Source: Alphaproteobacteria bacterium
GTDB lineage: Bacteria; Bacteroidota; Bacteroidia; Bacteroidales; FEN-979
Reading direction: 5' to 3'
Assembly (NCBI GenBank): GCA_009928665.1
Contig: SACF01000010.1
Coordinates: 47,659-111,658 of the forward strand
Length of the DNA: 64,000 bases
The notes beneath the pieces were generated by a model. The model had not been told where the DNA came from. It searched no databases and saw only the letters and a list, made by a program, of their open reading frames with translations. The position numbers and the translations under genes are program-made. Shown here piece by piece: positions 27,501-35,797 of the stretch (the stretch's first letter is position 1; each line of letters opens with the position of its first letter).

Positions 27501-30500
27501 TCGCTTCCGGCCCGTGGTGCCCGCCCATAACAATCAGCAATACCCCGACAACGGGTAATGCGCTGGTTTATGTTGAATCAACGGCAACCTATGAGAACTT
27601 CGAAGTAGGCGCCTCCGCTCCTTACTACCAGCAGGGCGTTCCTTTCAAACTCTTCGGAACCGTTACCCCGATCACGACCAACATGACGTATCAGGTATGG
27701 CGTCTGCAACAGGGTCAGGAAGGTAACCAGTCGGCATGGACCTCGATCTATACCGGCGCCACCAACTCAACCGTTGACAACAGCTGGCCTTCCTTACCGA
27801 ACGGTCCTTACCGTTGGGCAGTGAAAGCCATCTATTCACCTCCGGGACAGCGTCCTTCACCACCGACTTTCTCCAATGTGATTGGCAAAGGCTGGACTGC
27901 AAATGTTGACGTTTGCGTTACCCTCACCTGCGCCGCCAACGCGAAGGCCGGAACAACCGTGAAACTGACCAATGTTGATTATCCCGATACCACCTACACC
28001 AGGACCACCGATACTACAGGTTGTGTACATTTCGCCAACGTATGGAAAGGCAACTATACCCTTTCTGCACTCCGGTTCTCCTATCCGGACTATACCCAGA
28101 ATGTGACCATCATGGGCGATGCTTCGTTCAACATTACCATGCTTCAGAATACGGCTCCGGTTACCAACCTCGCGGTTAATAACCAGTCGCTCCTTGCAAC
28201 CTGGAGTCCTCCGAAATCGAAGACTTACATCATCGATGAACCGTTTACCAACCTTACTGCCAACCAGTGGGTTATCGACGGCGCTAACTGGTCGCTCTAT
28301 ACCGGTATAGGAAACCCGGCTCCATCTGTCATGTTCAGCTGGACACCTTCGGTTTCAAACTACAACCAGTATGTTACCAGTAAGACTCTTGCAGGCATCC
28401 ATGCTCCTTATATGAAGGCACAATGGGATGTTATGCTCGACAATTACAGCAGCTCCGGTAACAATACCCTGGCTGTCGAAATTTGGAACGGAACCACCTG
28501 GCAGGTATTGAAGACTTACAGCAGCGCATCGGGAGCCAATATTCCCTGGACTACCGACGAAGCCGATATCTCAGCCTTCAGCAACTCAACCTTCAAACTC
28601 AGATTCCACGCCGCAGGTGATAACAGCTCCACCATCGACTACTGGTATTTTGATAATGTTAAGGTTTATGCTACCGATGTTTTGGTAGGCGGTAACCCCT
28701 GCGTGCTTGGTTACAACTTCTACCTGAATGGTGTACTGAGCGCCTTTACCCCAGATACCACTTATCAGATTCCGCCTAACCAGGTCGTTTACGGTGTGAA
28801 CTATCACGCTTGCGTGCGGGCCGTTTATGGCAGCGGTTACAGCGCTGAGGTTTGTACCGACTTCATTTGTAAATTCCTCTATCCGGCACGCAACCTGTCG
28901 GGTGAAGGTGTTGAATGCTCTGCTTATCTGACCTGGGAAAAACCGCAAACAGCAGGTGATGGCCCGGGTATCGATCAAAGCCGTCCGGCTGCTACCGGAA
29001 CCGGTCCTGCAAGTGAAACGGGTGTTGGCTCAAATGCCGGACTCGATATGAACTACAGGGTTGTTCCCGATGCAACAGGCGCAGTATTTGAAAGCGGTCC
29101 GTTCGTAAACAGCCCGGGCACGGGTGTCGGCGGCGCTGACGAAAGTTCACTCCAGAGTGGTATGACCCTCTACGGATCGAACTGGAACCAGTCGCTGAGC
29201 TATTCCATGGCCGATGACTTTGTCGTACCGGCCGGCGGATGGAGCCCGACCAAATTCTCCTTCTTCGGTTACCAGACCGGCGCTTCTACTTCAGGTACCT
29301 TTACCGGATGCTATTTCCGCCTCTATGACGGACCACCTAATGCCGGCGGAACAGTTGTTTGGGGTGACCTTACCACTAATAGGTTGACCACTGAAACATG
29401 GACCAATTGTTATCGTGTTAACACGATCGGCGGCGACAATCAACGCCCGATCATGCAACTGGATTGCAACATCAGCGGCATGAGCCTGAATCCGGGAACC
29501 TACTGGATTGAAGTCCAGACCACCGGTGCAGGATCATCAGGACCGTGGGCTAACCCGATCGTTATCAACGGTACATTCACAACCGGTAACGGTTTGCAAT
29601 GGACCGGTTCAGCCTGGCAAACCTGGGTTGACGGTTCCTATCAGCAAGGTCTGCCATTCCGTATTGAATATCCGGGTGGCGGCGGCGGTGGCGAACCTGC
29701 CGGACTCATCGGTTACAACATTTACCGCAATGGTAATTTAGTCCACACCGTTGGTGGAAAAGATACCCTCTTCTGGTATGACTATAATCTGAATCCGGGT
29801 ACTTACAACTATGATGTAATGGCCCTCTATGACCTGACCACCTATGGATTCCCGCCGCCTCCGTTAGGAGAATCATTAGGCAACACAGCCGGAATCCAGA
29901 CCGTTAAGATCGAATGCGGACGTCCGTTACCGTTCTTCGAACCCTGGGATCAGGGACAGTTTGCTTACAATGACTGGTCATTCTCACCCGATCAGGGACA
30001 TTGGACCATGAATACCGGTATCGGTAATCCTGCCCCATGCGCCGACTTTACCTGGCAACCTGCAACTCCTGATTACAGCAGTGCACTGGTTAGCCCGGTT
30101 ATTGACGCATCTCCCTGGAACTGCGCCTCTATCTTCCTCGATTATGATCTGAAACTGATTGACCGCAACAGCACCGGCGATGAAAAACTGACCGTTGACA
30201 TCTTCTATAACGGATCATGGCACCAGAAAGCCGAATACACCAACAATGGTTCGACTGAATGGTTACCGAAACACATCGATATCTCTGTTGTAAAAGGTAA
30301 ATCGTTCCGTATCCGCTTTGTTGCCAATGGCGTGAACACTGCCGACATCCTCCACTGGTATGTTGACAACATCCACGCTTACGGCGTATGTAACAAAGCT
30401 AAATCGCTGGCAGCTACACAGTCGCACTTCACGACCAACCTCACCTGGGTTGCTCCTGAGTGTACCTCCGTTGTTCCGACGCAACTTGTGAAACTGTTCC

Positions 30501-31597
30501 AGTGGTCAGGCACTCCAGATAATGGATACTATCAGAGCTATAACAGGGCTTATGGTGTAGTTTATGACCTCGGTCCATATGCCGACGCAGCCTTGAACAA
30601 GATCGATTTCCACCATGCTTCATGGGGTACCACCGGTATCTGGCAGTATAACATCCACGTCGTTGACTGGGGTACCTATACTGAATTGGCTACCATTGGT
30701 CCGTTAACAACTACCGGCGACGACAAGTGGGAAAACAACGTTCCTCTCGGAAGTATCGGCGGCGTTGGCGGAAAGCATATTGGTATCATGCTCGAGCCGT
30801 TAAGCAACTCCTCAACTGATGCTTATCCTTGCTTCTCAGCCGATAATATCGGTCCGGATGGCGTTTCTGTTTTCGGTGACTTACCATCATACTCCTCATT
30901 CAGTACTTCAGGTATCGGCGACTTCCTCCAGAATCTGTGGATTGAAATTCCGTTAGGTGATGGTAATCAGCTGTTACAGCCAAGGAAGATCAATGTCAAT
31001 GCGAATGCAACCGCTTCTACCACGAAGACCGGTGTATCCAACTATCCTGCTACAAACTTCCTGATGACCAACCAGTCATCATACGTCACCGCAACCGATG
31101 CAGCCGACAGCAGCATCGTGTTCGGATACGATGTATACCGTACTGCTGAATCCGGAATTCCGCCTTATGCCAAGTTGAATCCCGCTCCGCTCACGGTAAC
31201 ATCTTATACCGACACCTATCCTTCGACCTTAGTATCTGGTATCTTCAAGTATTATGTAACCACTATCTACAAGAATTCTGCAAATAACCAGACCCTTTGC
31301 GAATCTATTTCTGATACAATCCAGGTGGTATTCCCGGCCGTTGGTATCAATGAACTGAACAACAGTCAGATCATGGTTTACCCGAACCCGGCTACCGAAG
31401 TTGTATACGTGAAGAGCGATTACAGGATCAATACCATCGAGATCATGAATTATGTTGGTCAGACTGTTAACACCATCAGCAATGTTGATGTGAACAACGT
31501 GAAGATCAATGTAGCTACCCTGAAAGCCGGTGTGTACTTTGTAAAAGTCACCACCACCGAAGGCGTACGCTCCGTCAAGATCACGGTGACCCACTAA
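24596..31597 (+). CDS. Giant modular T9SS type A surface protein
   Basis: A 2333-residue protein (ATG at 24596 chosen because a normal signal peptide, residues 1-28 ending GYAQ, starts there; a 5' extension to 24542 does not look like protein). Modules in order: choice-of-anchor-J-like (about 32-195), a second beta domain (about 202-373), two carboxypeptidase-regulatory repeats (about 379-535), a YDDGIQDNF segment shared with the preceding gene (about 541-725), duplicated modules with NSPGTGxGGADES ... DDF ... GTYWIE signatures (about 818-1022 and 1491-1692), jelly rolls (about 1208-1362 and 1778-1932), a unique region, and a T9SS sorting domain (about 2251-2333). Codon use appears unusually uniform (ACC, GGC, AAC), suggesting high expression. 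No enzyme motif; probably a surface adhesin or matrix protein. Confidence 0.88.
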   Translation: MRNVTKTLKMLAAFMVSMFVFVSFGYAQMTTLLTESFEAGTGTTPPAGWVIEQVTGTTPGISFVTTSSSPTVSAAFDGTTFVRYNSYGISSGSTRLKKTTAMSTTNQAFIMVDFAWYEDPGYSSSQDQVEVQWSTDGTTWNSAGTYPRYNATAGWKVKYCMLPSGASNQATLYVGFLFTSAYGNNCALDFAHVTAGPPPPPAFGTIGTGTSTYGYPYYTFYEGSRTQMIYTAAELTTAGVPAGNLTSLGFNIASAYPQVMQNFAVKMGHTTLSTLTTWVSSGLSTVYQVNYGVPGTGWRDINFTTPFVWNGTSNVIVEICFGDNGSYTSSSTVYSTSASGMTWHQHLDNWAGCTGSSTGAVQSYRPNIRFGIPPITPGVLMGYVRDINTLAPISGAIVEVGAKRDTSRSSGFYIIYNLNAGPVTANCTAAGYITGSASATIVNGQATLQDILMAPGPKVGGVVTDGSNGNPIVGATIEVAGTVYTLSVAGGSYLTPLLSVFGAQPLVIEKTGYDPFTTTVNLVPNQTFTQDAVLLPTAVQPGPFVATLNGTPGTAVNLNWQTPSNLYQLIYDDGIQDNFAIWATANNLNAMKFTPLQWPVKLVGGKVNVGTAANYPANAIPLTSFWMYICKADGAGGVPGTVIDSVEVIPGGFGWNDFALAVPITITAGDFYLVMKQGGIPPHAAGLGVDLTNPQLRSYSKFVAGGTPWIPAAGNFQIRAIVQGIGGPLDASIAAANKNLIEASMPAGLIYETPVANQQGYEGVASVEAYNWSNMQNNIVAPMVTNLTPYTGPVSPKSDVGVANPNFVGGVVSLPDAAAATLYDNGPMVNSPGTGAGGADESMLEGPINSYGMNMVNATYRIADDFAVSGGVWNVSSLEFYGYQTGSPTTSSFTGAYVRIFQGTPGGTVTTVWGDNTTNRLSSTSFTNIYRVSATGNTQRPIMKIVVNTAGLTLQPGSYWIEFSATGSIASGPWCPPITISNTPTTGNALVYVESTATYENFEVGASAPYYQQGVPFKLFGTVTPITTNMTYQVWRLQQGQEGNQSAWTSIYTGATNSTVDNSWPSLPNGPYRWAVKAIYSPPGQRPSPPTFSNVIGKGWTANVDVCVTLTCAANAKAGTTVKLTNVDYPDTTYTRTTDTTGCVHFANVWKGNYTLSALRFSYPDYTQNVTIMGDASFNITMLQNTAPVTNLAVNNQSLLATWSPPKSKTYIIDEPFTNLTANQWVIDGANWSLYTGIGNPAPSVMFSWTPSVSNYNQYVTSKTLAGIHAPYMKAQWDVMLDNYSSSGNNTLAVEIWNGTTWQVLKTYSSASGANIPWTTDEADISAFSNSTFKLRFHAAGDNSSTIDYWYFDNVKVYATDVLVGGNPCVLGYNFYLNGVLSAFTPDTTYQIPPNQVVYGVNYHACVRAVYGSGYSAEVCTDFICKFLYPARNLSGEGVECSAYLTWEKPQTAGDGPGIDQSRPAATGTGPASETGVGSNAGLDMNYRVVPDATGAVFESGPFVNSPGTGVGGADESSLQSGMTLYGSNWNQSLSYSMADDFVVPAGGWSPTKFSFFGYQTGASTSGTFTGCYFRLYDGPPNAGGTVVWGDLTTNRLTTETWTNCYRVNTIGGDNQRPIMQLDCNISGMSLNPGTYWIEVQTTGAGSSGPWANPIVINGTFTTGNGLQWTGSAWQTWVDGSYQQGLPFRIEYPGGGGGGEPAGLIGYNIYRNGNLVHTVGGKDTLFWYDYNLNPGTYNYDVMALYDLTTYGFPPPPLGESLGNTAGIQTVKIECGRPLPFFEPWDQGQFAYNDWSFSPDQGHWTMNTGIGNPAPCADFTWQPATPDYSSALVSPVIDASPWNCASIFLDYDLKLIDRNSTGDEKLTVDIFYNGSWHQKAEYTNNGSTEWLPKHIDISVVKGKSFRIRFVANGVNTADILHWYVDNIHAYGVCNKAKSLAATQSHFTTNLTWVAPECTSVVPTQLVKLFQWSGTPDNGYYQSYNRAYGVVYDLGPYADAALNKIDFHHASWGTTGIWQYNIHVVDWGTYTELATIGPLTTTGDDKWENNVPLGSIGGVGGKHIGIMLEPLSNSSTDAYPCFSADNIGPDGVSVFGDLPSYSSFSTSGIGDFLQNLWIEIPLGDGNQLLQPRKINVNANATASTTKTGVSNYPATNFLMTNQSSYVTATDAADSSIVFGYDVYRTAESGIPPYAKLNPAPLTVTSYTDTYPSTLVSGIFKYYVTTIYKNSANNQTLCESISDTIQVVFPAVGINELNNSQIMVYPNPATEVVYVKSDYRINTIEIMNYVGQTVNTISNVDVNNVKINVATLKAGVYFVKVTTTEGVRSVKITVTH

Positions 31598-31614
31598 TCC
31601 TTAACGGGAATGAT

Positions 31615-31649
31615 AAAAAAGGCTGGCCGCAAGGCCGGCCTTTTTTTTT
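31615..31649 (+). terminator. Strong Rho-independent terminator
   Basis: A-run, GGCTGGCC stem, GCAA tetraloop, GGCCGGCC stem, then nine T. It lies 18 bases after the giant T9SS stop and insulates the ABC-F gene. The near-perfect GC stem and tetraloop make it one of the clearest sites in the window. Confidence 0.93.
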
Positions 31650-31651
31650 CC

Positions 31652-31659
31652 TAATTTTG
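31652..31659 (+). promoter_or_regulatory. -7 box TAATTTTG with leaderless spacing (ABC-F gene)
   Basis: TAATTTTG starts three bases after the terminator T-run and is followed by CCAG and the ATG at 31664. The 4-base gap places the expected transcript start at the initiator codon. Confidence 0.55.
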
Positions 31660-31663
31660 CCAG

Positions 31664-33610
31664 ATGATTTCCGTTTCCAATCTTTCAGTTCAATTTGGTG
31701 GAATGCCGCTGTTCGACCATGTATCGTTCATTATAAACGATAAGGATCGCATCGGTCTTGTTGGGAAAAACGGTGCGGGAAAATCGACTCTTTTAAAAAT
31801 CATCAAAGGGCTCCAGCAGTCAGACGAAGGAGAAGTCATTATCCCCGACGGGGCCACCGTTGGATACTTACCTCAGGAAATGGAGCCACAAAGCAGGAAG
31901 ACGGTGTTGCAGGAAACCATGACTGCTTTTTCTGAGGTTATGGAGCTGGAGCATCGGTTAAAGGAGTTGGAAGAGCAGATTGCCTTACGGAGCGATTACG
32001 AATCCGACGGGTATCATGACCTTATCCACCACCATTCGGATGCTCTGGAACGATACCACCTTCTGGGAGGACAGGCTGTTCAGGTCAATATTGAAAAGGT
32101 TCTTACGGGTCTCGGATTCGAGCGCGAGGAGTTTGACCGGGAACTCTCAACGTTCAGCAGCGGATGGCAGATGCGTGTCGAGATTGCCAAACTGCTCCTG
32201 CAGCAACACCATGTGATCCTGCTCGACGAGCCCACCAATCACCTCGATATTGAATCGATTCAATGGCTGGAGGGGTATCTCGAAACATTTAAAGGAGCCG
32301 TGGTACTGGTCTCACACGACCGCGCATTCCTTGACAACGTGACTAAAAGAACGGTTGAGATTTCATTGGGAAGGATCTTTGATTACAAAGCCAATTACTC
32401 TGATTACGTGCTGCTTCGTGAAGAACGGATGGAAAGCCAGCTTGCAACCCACAACAACCAGCAACGGCAGATCCGGCAGATCGAGCGCTTTATCGAGCGA
32501 TTTCGTTCTAAAGCCACCAAGGCCAAACAGGTGCAGTCGCGCATTAAACTGCTCGGGAAAATCGATCTGGTCGAAGTTGATGCCATCGATGAATCAGGCA
32601 TCCGTTTTCGTTTTCCGCCTGCCCCGCACTCCGGGAAGATCATTCTCGAAGCTAACCATCTGAACAAGGAGTACCCGCAGAAAAAGGTTCTCAACGATCT
32701 GAATTTTTCGGTAATAAAGAACGATCGGATTGCATTCGTTGGTAAGAACGGTGAGGGTAAAACCACCCTGGCAAAAGTGGTTACGGGGCAGGTAGAATTT
32801 GAAGGAGAACTGAAATTCGGGCACAATGTGGTAATTGGCTATTATGCCCAGGATCAGAGCGACTACCTCGATCCGGAAAAAACGGTGTTCCAGACCATCG
32901 ATGATGTTGCCGTTGGTGATATTCGTCCACGGATCAAAGCCATACTGGGAGGGTTCCTGTTCAGCGGCGATGATATCGAAAAGAAGGTCAAGGTGCTTTC
33001 GGGAGGCGAAAAATCGAGGCTTTCACTCGCCAGGTTGTTGCTTACTCCTGCCAACCTCCTGATCCTCGATGAGCCTACCAACCACCTTGATATGCGTTCG
33101 AAAGATGTATTGAAAAACGCGTTGTTGCAGTATAACGGTACCCTGATCGTGGTTTCGCATGATAGGGACTTTTTACAGGGGCTGACCAACCGGGTATTCG
33201 AATTCCGGCATGGCGCCTTCAGGGAATACATCGGCGATATTTATGATTTCCTTGAGCAGCGCCGGTTGCAGTCGTTAAATGAGCTGGAACAGGTAAACCG
33301 GACTACCCCTGGCGAATCTCTCTCTGACGCGGTATCGGTGAATAAGCAAAACTGGGAACGCAGAAAGGAAAATGAAAAGGAGCTCCGCAAGATCCGGACT
33401 CAGATTTCGAAATGTGAAACGGAGATTGAACGGATCGAAGGCGAGATCAAAAAAAAGGAAGGGATGCTGGTCACCCCTGAAAAATTTCAGAAACAGATCC
33501 AGGACGGAAGTCTTTACCGGGAATATGAAACTTTAAAAGAGGCGCTGGGTCGGGCAATGAAGCATTGGGAAGATCTGAACTCCGAATTGGAGGGTCTTCA
33601 GCGTGATTGA
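31664..33610 (+). CDS. ABC-F family ATP-binding protein
   Basis: A 648-residue soluble protein with two ABC ATPase domains and no membrane segment. The first Walker A is GKNGAGKS (34-41) with LLDEPTNHLD as Walker B; the second has GKNGEGKT, LSGGEKSR and LILDEPTNHLD. The first signature reads FSSGWQMR rather than SGG. The linker between the domains is charged and Arg/Lys-rich (RQIRQIERFIERFRSKATKAKQ), the P-site tRNA interaction motif, and a C-terminal coiled coil (about 545-648) completes the Uup/YdiF-like layout. ABC-F proteins act on the ribosome, relieving stalls or, in some lineages, giving drug resistance. A housekeeping role is more likely here. Monocistronic between a terminator and a convergent gene. 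Confidence 0.92.
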   Translation: MISVSNLSVQFGGMPLFDHVSFIINDKDRIGLVGKNGAGKSTLLKIIKGLQQSDEGEVIIPDGATVGYLPQEMEPQSRKTVLQETMTAFSEVMELEHRLKELEEQIALRSDYESDGYHDLIHHHSDALERYHLLGGQAVQVNIEKVLTGLGFEREEFDRELSTFSSGWQMRVEIAKLLLQQHHVILLDEPTNHLDIESIQWLEGYLETFKGAVVLVSHDRAFLDNVTKRTVEISLGRIFDYKANYSDYVLLREERMESQLATHNNQQRQIRQIERFIERFRSKATKAKQVQSRIKLLGKIDLVEVDAIDESGIRFRFPPAPHSGKIILEANHLNKEYPQKKVLNDLNFSVIKNDRIAFVGKNGEGKTTLAKVVTGQVEFEGELKFGHNVVIGYYAQDQSDYLDPEKTVFQTIDDVAVGDIRPRIKAILGGFLFSGDDIEKKVKVLSGGEKSRLSLARLLLTPANLLILDEPTNHLDMRSKDVLKNALLQYNGTLIVVSHDRDFLQGLTNRVFEFRHGAFREYIGDIYDFLEQRRLQSLNELEQVNRTTPGESLSDAVSVNKQNWERRKENEKELRKIRTQISKCETEIERIEGEIKKKEGMLVTPEKFQKQIQDGSLYREYETLKEALGRAMKHWEDLNSELEGLQRD

Positions 33611-33681
33611 TTGCGTAAAGCCGGGATACAATCCGGATTTTCAGTACCCGACCTTGTCAAAACCAGCGTACAAGGGATGAC

Positions 33682-34659
33682 TTACCGGTCGCGGGCAAGC
33701 ATTTTATTCATGATCAGGATGAGCTCCGATGTCCTAAACGGATCGACCGACAAGGTCTTCAGGATCCCGACGGCCCTGTTGTGATGATATTCCACTTCGG
33801 TGGAGGTAAGATCATCGATCTTTAATTTTCGATACAGGTTTATGACTCGTTCCACTTTTTCGGTCTGAGCCACACCGGGATCATGTAACAGGCGCCGGAA
33901 TAATTCGAGGTCGCTTCCACGGGCAATTTCAACGGCCTTTAAATAGAGAAAGGTTTTTTTGTTGGTAATTATATCTCCACCGATGGTTTTACCGAAAACC
34001 GTGACATCCCCGAATGCATCCAGATAATCGTCCTGAAGTTGGAATGCCAGTCCCAGCTCGATTCCGGCTTCATAAATGATTTCGGCATCGGTTGCGGAAG
34101 CGCCGGCAATAATGGCGCCCAATTTGAGGCTGCAGGCGATGAGAACCGCGGTTTTTAACCGGATCATCAGCATATAATCATCGATGGTAACAGCCTCCAT
34201 GGTTTCAAAGTTCATATCATACTGCTGGCCTTCACACACCTTGCGGGCGGTGTCGTTAAAGAGGTCCAGAACACGGGGAAGCAGCACGGGATCGGTTTTT
34301 GCCACGTATTCGTAGGCGATCACGAACATGGTGTCGCCCGAAAGTATGGCTGTGTTGATATCCCACTGCGAATGCACGGTTGGTCTTCCCCTGCGCAGGG
34401 GAGCCTGGTCCATGATATCATCGTGAAGGAGTGTGAAATTGTGAAAAATTTCGAGCCCCATAGCGGGGAAGAGCGCCTGTTCCACGTCTCCGCCAAAAAG
34501 ATCGGTTGCCATCAGGACCAGTATCGGACGGATCCTTTTTCCGCTCTGTTCCAGTGCGTAATTGATCGGAATATAGAGTTGTTCCGGGGGAAATAGAAAT
34601 GTACTCGATTCAAAGGCGGATGTAATGCGTTGCCGGAGTGTCTGATAGGGTATCATCAT
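33682..34659 (-). CDS. Polyprenyl (isoprenyl) diphosphate synthase
   Basis: A 325-residue trans-prenyltransferase that extends allylic diphosphates with isopentenyl diphosphate. The first Asp-rich motif is D80-D81-I-M-D84 followed by RRGRPTVH; the second is D210-D211-Y-L-D214. Phe75, five residues before the first motif, is the bulky residue that usually limits product length, so a C15-C20 product is more likely than a C40 quinone tail (inference). It is 57 bases downstream of rfbA on the same strand, possibly one operon. Confidence 0.92.
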   Translation of the reverse strand: MMIPYQTLRQRITSAFESSTFLFPPEQLYIPINYALEQSGKRIRPILVLMATDLFGGDVEQALFPAMGLEIFHNFTLLHDDIMDQAPLRRGRPTVHSQWDINTAILSGDTMFVIAYEYVAKTDPVLLPRVLDLFNDTARKVCEGQQYDMNFETMEAVTIDDYMLMIRLKTAVLIACSLKLGAIIAGASATDAEIIYEAGIELGLAFQLQDDYLDAFGDVTVFGKTIGGDIITNKKTFLYLKAVEIARGSDLELFRRLLHDPGVAQTEKVERVINLYRKLKIDDLTSTEVEYHHNRAVGILKTLSVDPFRTSELILIMNKMLARDR

Positions 34660-34716
34660 AACTTTAACATCATGAAATCCTGAAGGGATCAGCAGGATAC
34701 TGGTATGTTTTTCAGA

Positions 34717-35577
34717 TTAGTCGGTCAGGTTAAGCAGGTATTGACCATAACCACTTTTCAGGAGTGGCTGGGCAATTTTGTTCAGTTGTTCCCGGTCGAT
34801 GAATCTCATTCTGTAAGCGATCTCCTCAATACAGCCGATTTTCAATCCCTGCCGGTTCTGAACTACCTCAACAAACTGAGATGCCTGCAGCAGCGACTCA
34901 AAAGTACCGGTATCGAGCCAGGCGATTCCGCGGCTCAGAACGCCTACTTTCAGTTTGCCCGCCTCAAGGTACCACCGGTTCACGTCGGTGATCTCATATT
35001 CACCCCGTGCACTTGGTTTGATATTCCTGGCCACCTCGACAATGGAGTTGTCGTAAAAGTAAAGGCCAGGGACTGCAAAGTTTGATTTCGGCTGTTTCGG
35101 TTTTTCTTCGATGGAAAGCGCTTTAAAATGGTCATCGAATTCCACGACGCCGTAGCGTTCCGGATCGTGAACATGGTAGGCAAAGACTACACCGCCGTCA
35201 GGGTCATTATTTTCCTGGACAATTTGGGACAATCCGTTGCCATAAAAGATGTTATCGCCAAGGATGAGGGCGGCCTTATCCCTCCCGATAAATGATTCAC
35301 CGATCACAAACGCCTGGGCGAGGCCATTCGGAATGACCTGTTCTTTATAGGTGAAACTGCACCCCAGCGATGCGCCGTCGCCGAGCAATTGTCGGAAGTG
35401 CGGCAGGTCGTGCGGTGTAGAAATTATCAGAATGTCGTTGATACCAGCCATCATCAAAACCGAAAGGGGGTAATAAATCATCGGTTTGTCATAAACCGGC
35501 ATCAGTTGTTTGCTTACTGCCAGTGTGAGGGGATGTAGCCGTGTTCCGGCCCCTCCGGCCAGAATAATTCCTTTCAT
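34717..35577 (-). CDS. rfbA: Glucose-1-phosphate thymidylyltransferase
   Basis: A 286-residue nucleotidyltransferase with the RmlA signature [16 protein letters not shown] at the N-terminus, [26 protein letters not shown] and the [13 protein letters not shown] segment. It makes dTDP-glucose from glucose-1-phosphate and dTTP, the entry to dTDP-deoxysugars such as the substrate of the WecE-like enzyme at 9866. rfbB, rfbC and rfbD are not in the window. Length is normal. Confidence 0.95.
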   Translation of the reverse strand: MKGIILAGGAGTRLHPLTLAVSKQLMPVYDKPMIYYPLSVLMMAGINDILIISTPHDLPHFRQLLGDGASLGCSFTYKEQVIPNGLAQAFVIGESFIGRDKAALILGDNIFYGNGLSQIVQENNDPDGGVVFAYHVHDPERYGVVEFDDHFKALSIEEKPKQPKSNFAVPGLYFYDNSIVEVARNIKPSARGEYEITDVNRWYLEAGKLKVGVLSRGIAWLDTGTFESLLQASQFVEVVQNRQGLKIGCIEEIAYRMRFIDREQLNKIAQPLLKSGYGQYLLNLTD

Positions 35578-35797
35578 ATCTGAATATTTTTTGATTTCAT
35601 CGGGTACATGGTATATCCACCAAAAACATCCGTTTTTTGCCTGAACTTGATCCCAATGGATATTTCAGGTGGAGACGTTTAATGAAAAGGTAAAGGTAGT
35701 AAACAATCCAATACAGCCGAAATCAAAAACGGGACAAGTGCAACGCACTCGTTCTTTCAGTATAAAATCGGAAAAGATTTTATTGATTTCGCCCGGG

